Origin: Verrucomicrobiia bacterium
GTDB taxonomy: Bacteria; Verrucomicrobiota; Verrucomicrobiia; Limisphaerales; Pedosphaeraceae
Assembly (NCBI GenBank): GCA_036268055.1
Contig: DATAUW010000017.1
Coordinates: 248,001-312,000, forward strand
DNA: 64,000 bases
Direction: 5' to 3'
Shown: positions 62,101 to 64,000 of the stretch, in pieces
How positions within the stretch are numbered: the first letter of the stretch is position 1
Layout of the letters: every line of letters begins with the position of its first letter
The notes under the pieces: model-generated
Told to the model about the DNA's origin: nothing
The model's input: only the letters and a program-made list of their open reading frames with translations
The model's database searches: none
Position numbers and translations under genes: made by a program

Positions 62101-62274
62101 CCACATACGACGACGGCTCGCCGCAGTTTTTGTTTCGGCGAATTCAGCAGGAATGAGGAATGACGCCTTGTGTAAAAATGTGTCGTTGAGTCGGACAGCT
62201 TCGCCGATGGACGCTTTGCCCAAGTCAAAGGCCCAAATAGTTTTTTCGTGTATTAAAGGATTTCCAGAGTTCAT
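59122..62274 (-). CDS. cas9: Compact type II-C Cas9 nuclease
   Basis: RNA-guided DNA endonuclease of 1050 residues, in the small type II-C range. Nuclease residues: RuvC-I Asp17 (WAFDLGKASIG), RuvC-II Glu541 (SVVLEFVRED), HNH Asp616-His617 (YVIDHVVPRAKGG) with Asn631, and RuvC-III His769/Asp772 (DDRHHALDAMV). The Arg-rich bridge helix is at about 51-70. REC spans about 80-500 and the PAM-interacting domain about 800-1050. The HNH has CLYTG and SNRTPYEWL like other II-C enzymes. Start ATG 62274 follows AGGAAA. PAM unknown. Base composition is more AT-rich than the chromosomal genes to the left. Confidence 0.96.
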   Translation of the reverse strand: MNSGNPLIHEKTIWAFDLGKASIGEAVRLNDTFLHKASFLIPAEFAETKTAASRRRMWRTRIAHQERERWLGEVMLKAGIEPLIGRQTIKIDGKWQATVETEVQKLSRHRLEREFAAPGDPTCYTSSLLRIKLLLGEQLEAWQVYKAFHSAIQRRGYDANIPWKTRSQSKAKPGNAEDDEAGTQARMEEFIRQLEEMAPGKPVFHFPCYFEAWKMGLWDPAKPTQLKDRISCRAESTRNHIVPRKLVEKEIAALMEGAAKHYPQLKGLTKYLLYGPSETAYASYDAKLRRQYDLKEGGANDWQGVVGQKIPRFDNRIIGKCVLIPRMNVCKVRTDSKGAIHPQSKLAAEVAFLMKLKNMRIQRAGKSTSLSAKEIKAIIENPAFNNLAITEAAWKKKICAPLLAVALPGHESVEAPKISGRSRFCRPALDILKRLILSGESPKHFYDAEVAELKGNTNLLKGLVKDDLKFLLRMGETWEGIYIPNQRLDALVRSAESPDKAVRSLIGLQNDPIVRHRLSVFAERLTVFTAKFGEPESVVLEFVREDFMGRKAKLEYNKFIRDRATDRARAKKEAAEAGNSERAAGFKLELLNAQKGICLYTGDGLIPTELDQYVIDHVVPRAKGGPDAALNYVLTTRRTNDDKSNRTPYEWLSTTNGWDAYVNRVRERLTTLRHKKAQLLLSPIAETLVEKYTALAETAWISKLAQAILDLHFGWRNGTDMKGQKRVVIISGGLTGRIRRKYGLNRILNPDAEDEEEAEKKNRNDDRHHALDAMVISFIPTWARDPKKTGFFRFPENVNRQFFEREIKDVIPENICFEKAVLAETIYGARYSGERRIIVRRTEVITLAQKPVGPSKTKFDLEYAKKQIQTIRDFHIQQQLANFVSTGPTETMWNDFCRNFYLRRKNGLPGSAIRFVRVNVGDADEYKDMSKDGSGAFRRALKGHKGQFIYFDSKRKPKVRPVYAFESAPRVRIELIQNVGATAMVGFFQSGCLVELEKSISHNSTPLIPGKYKLNTILTDGRAKVTDSSGKMSLPISLEKMLAAGFKRVS

Positions 62275-62359
62275 TTTCCTATTCCCTTATTGCTTTATGT
62301 AAGAATGAAACCTTATAGCAAGAACGGATTTTAAATACTAGCTATCAATACGCAAAAAA

Positions 62360-62878
62360 TTAAGACAGTTTCCGCTCATTCTGTAGTCCATTTATCATGG
62401 CGAGTGCAACCGCATCGAAAATATCCATCCGATAATCCGCGCTCATCCATGCTTTGCGCTCGGGCGGCAAACGTGATCCCAATTCTTGAGGAAACCTTTT
62501 GGCAAGAATTTTAGCAATTTCATGCTTTGTTCTTTTCTCGCCCGCAAAAAATGCCTTGTTAATCTGTGTTCGCGAAAACAGCCTTGCTTTGATTTTGTGT
62601 TTTGTAGCCAAATTGCTAATTTCTTGACAGAGTATTTGAATCCTCGGCGACCGGCGGGAGTCTTTCGCCAACGTGTTCTGAATCACAATTGTTTTCGGCT
62701 CGTAGAGAGTAAGCAACTCGGAGATCTTTTTTATGGATTCGGCATTTTTGTCTCCGACAACAGACTTGACTCCCCAATTAACGAGATGTTCCTGTCCTTC
62801 GAGAACAGCAAAACCGAAGCCCCGGCTTGAAGGCGTAATGGCCAGGATGCGGAATTGTTTTGAGTTAGCGCGGTTCAT
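62360..62878 (-). CDS. RuvC-like protein with degenerate active site
   Basis: 172 residues with the RNase H fold order of RuvC: FRILAITPSSRGFGFAVLEG, KTIVIQNTLAKDS, TKHEIAKILAKRFP and MDIFDAVALAMING. In RuvC the first strand carries Asp (DPG) and the second Glu (IEQ); here these are Thr (ITP) and Gln (VIQ). The C-terminal pair of Asp (D-I-F-D) is kept. It is therefore a likely non-cutting nucleic-acid binder, or a divergent enzyme. Its start overlaps the XRE gene stop (ATGA), and cas9 begins 85 bases downstream. Confidence 0.8.
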   Translation of the reverse strand: MNRANSKQFRILAITPSSRGFGFAVLEGQEHLVNWGVKSVVGDKNAESIKKISELLTLYEPKTIVIQNTLAKDSRRSPRIQILCQEISNLATKHKIKARLFSRTQINKAFFAGEKRTKHEIAKILAKRFPQELGSRLPPERKAWMSADYRMDIFDAVALAMINGLQNERKLS

Positions 62879-63234
62879 GGTTGTTTTGGAATTTTTTTCG
62901 ATGTTCTCGCTGCGATGTCTGCCAGAGCTTCACGTTTGCGCGCCGTTTGGCTGTCTGACTCGCTTCGACTCATTTTGCGCTCCAGAGTCTTGGCGCGTGC
63001 CGCCACTTCCTTCTCAATTTTATGATAAATGCCGGCAAGGAGTTCGTTTGCCGGACGCCCAAATATCACTTTGTAGGCGAGCGCCGTTTCAAGGTTGGGC
63101 ACACGGGAGAAGCTTTCATATCGGCTCACCTTCGATCCGCTTTTCACTCCCAAAAGGTAGGCAATTTCATCCTGGGTGAGGCCCAGGCGTTTTCGATGCG
63201 TTTTTAAATAATTTGGAAGGTGAGACGAAGCCAT
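62875..63234 (-). CDS. XRE-family transcriptional regulator
   Basis: 119 residues. N-terminal HTH_3 domain with GLTQDEIAYLLGVKSGSKVSRYE (about 18-40) and NLETALAYKVIFGRPANELL, then a Lys/Arg-rich helical tail. It is coupled to the RuvC-like gene by a four-base overlap and precedes cas9 by the same operon direction. It probably represses its own promoter; an inverted repeat GGAGT-TCACC-ACTCC lies at 63258-63272, between the start and the likely promoter. Confidence 0.88.
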   Translation of the reverse strand: MASSHLPNYLKTHRKRLGLTQDEIAYLLGVKSGSKVSRYESFSRVPNLETALAYKVIFGRPANELLAGIYHKIEKEVAARAKTLERKMSRSESDSQTARKREALADIAARTSKKIPKQP

Positions 63235-63257
63235 TTGAAGCGAAAGAACTCATTGGG

Positions 63258-63272
63258 GAGTTCACCACTCCA
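63258..63272. promoter_or_regulatory. Operator-like dyad upstream of the XRE gene
   Basis: GGAGT-TCACC-ACTCC, five-base arms around a five-base centre, 24 bases before the XRE ATG. The spacing is typical of phage-type repressor half-sites. Binding is inferred. Confidence 0.4.
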
Positions 63273-63482
63273 CAATATATGATTGGCAGCCTTACCAAAG
63301 GAGGGAACCTTTGCCGTCAACGGCAAATTTCCAAAGAAAGCACCGAGCACTCAAGCACTCGGTGATGGTTGCACATATTATAAATCATAAAACGGTATGC
63401 CGCGAAATGTGGAAATCTTTTTTCCTCAGTTGGCGCACGATTTGAATGATCGTCTAAAAAAATCACGCAGCGAGTGGGGCGT

Positions 63483-63510
63483 TTGACTTACCAGATTGGT
63501 ACGTTACCAT
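63483..63510 (+). promoter_or_regulatory. Candidate promoter with embedded dyad for the recombinase module
   Basis: TTGACT at 63483, 16-base spacer, TACCAT at 63505. The dyad TACCA-GAT-TGGTA (63489-63501) fills the spacer, so a bound repressor would block polymerase. Confidence 0.4.
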
Positions 63511-63603
63511 TCACTCGTATCAGCCAGGGAAATTCACCGGGTGCATAAAGTTGCCGGAGCCTGCAAAAGCTGCTGCCTTCAAAAATTAAGACGTTCGGGC
63601 ACA

Positions 63604-63912
63604 ATGATGGTTATGGATGAACCACCGCTATATTCTACGCCCGAAATAAGTTCCTCAACTCGGAGAAGGTCATCAAATAAGAAGTCTCTTACTCAATCGC
63701 TTCCGGCTGAGGAGAATTACATTTTTAGTAAAGAGACGTTCAGAGCCTTGCAAGAATACGGAAACATTCTGAGGAAAATCCACATGCGCCTCCTCTCGGA
63801 AGGATACACGATTCGCGACGGTCAGATATTTAAAGAAAAAGCGGGTCTCATTCAAAATGATGAAACCAACCATCACCGACAACCAGACGATAAAGGAGAT
63901 ATTGGCGGGTAA
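63604..63912 (+). CDS. Small protein upstream of the serine recombinase
   Basis: 102 residues from ATG 63604 (other ATGs at 63607 and 63613). It has a Ser/Arg/Lys-rich start and a helical segment FSKETFRALQEYGNILRKIHMRLLSEGY (about 44-71) followed by a short tail. Proteins with this helix pattern precede large serine recombinases in several environmental bacteria. It could be a directionality or DNA-binding accessory factor. Its 3' end overlaps the recombinase start by 56 bases in another frame. Confidence 0.6.
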   Translation: MMVMDEPPLYSTPEISSSTRRRSSNKKSLTQSLPAEENYIFSKETFRALQEYGNILRKIHMRLLSEGYTIRDGQIFKEKAGLIQNDETNHHRQPDDKGDIGG

Positions 63913-64000
63913 ATACCGCGATTGTTTTCTGGTATATGCCCGAAAAAGCACCGATGAACCTAATAATCAGAAGAATTCCTTGAAATACCAGCGCGCCGAA
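63857..64000 (+). CDS. Large serine recombinase, 5' part only
   Basis: Runs off the right edge; 48 codons are present from ATG 63857 (second ATG 63860). After a short leader the N-terminal resolvase strand reads CFLVYARKSTDEPNNQKNSL, with the catalytic Ser in ARKS and QRAE following, the standard start of a large serine integrase/transposase. Such enzymes move phages, ICEs and Tn4451/IS607-like elements between attachment sites. It suggests that the DNA to its left, including the CRISPR locus, borders or belongs to a mobile element. Confidence 0.8.
   Translation, partial: MMKPTITDNQTIKEILAGKYRDCFLVYARKSTDEPNNQKNSLKYQRAE

Larger units (their letters stand above)
63235..63603. other. 369-base divergent control region
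   Basis: Lies between the XRE/RuvC/cas operon (minus) and the recombinase module (plus). It contains the dyad at 63258, two adjacent hairpins (TTTGCCG-TCAA-CGGCAAA at 63310-63327 and CACCGAG/CTCGGTG at 63341-63364), and a plus-strand promoter with a second dyad at 63490-63502. There is no gene in it. Confidence 0.6.

Noticed and set aside
62275-62359. Separate cas9 promoter in the gap after the RuvC-like gene
   Set aside because: TATAAG and TTGATA are present in minus-strand reading but at 25-base spacing; no pair with normal spacing was convincing, so read-through from the XRE operon is assumed.

Overview
This window looks like a chromosomal segment of a Verrucomicrobiota bacterium, probably close to the Pedosphaera/Limisphaerales type. 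The best single marker is a 51-residue basic protein at 47490-47645 that matches the Chlamydiae/Verrucomicrobia small basic protein family. Supporting signs are several prepilin-like proteins with the [17 protein letters not shown] signature, a Gram-negative lipid A/LPS gene set, and high-GC coding DNA. No rRNA or tRNA gene was seen.

From 1 to about 56 kb the window is ordinary chromosome. It runs: ftsK, a YihY-type membrane protein and alanine dehydrogenase (0-5.5 kb); an ECF sigma factor with a membrane protein and a CnrX/Spy-like periplasmic protein, facing a copper ATPase (6-10 kb); a compact type III polyketide synthase, methyltransferase and flavoprotein cluster followed by thiE (10.2-13.8 kb); a PfkB kinase and serine acetyltransferase; an lpxK-lpxL-waaF operon (16.2-19.4 kb); a surface polysaccharide/LPS block with GT2, sulfotransferase, deacetylase, DUF4254, two GT9 enzymes, an MsbA-like ABC exporter and an epimerase (20.5-29.4 kb); a TonB receptor/TonB/ExbB/ExbD/ExbD energy-transduction operon (29.5-35.1 kb); prepilin-like, TPR, antiporter and mutY genes; mdh-deoC; a HEAT plus deacetylase-like protein; translation and folate genes; and a probable D-amino-acid catabolic operon (RidA, D-serine/D-threonine-type PLP enzyme, GntP/DsdX-type permease, membrane dipeptidase; 51.9-55.9 kb).

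From about 56 kb to the right edge the DNA is visibly more AT-rich and holds a complete type II-C CRISPR-Cas9 locus. It has an array of 21 repeats and 20 spacers (56404-57760, plus strand), a tracrRNA immediately after the last repeat with its own promoter and terminator, and on the opposite strand the operon XRE regulator, RuvC-like protein, cas9 (1050 codons), cas1, cas2. All Cas9 nuclease residues are present. The RuvC-like protein upstream of cas9 has lost two of the four expected acidic residues, and it is translationally coupled to the XRE regulator. To the right a divergent module begins, with a small protein overlapping the 5' end of a large serine recombinase that runs off the window. 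This suggests that the CRISPR locus sits in or beside a mobile element.

The parts I would look at first are the Cas9/tracrRNA scaffold (one 13-bp hairpin only), the promoter-like repeats, the tracrRNA promoter that may derive from a decayed repeat, and the XRE/RuvC-like pair.
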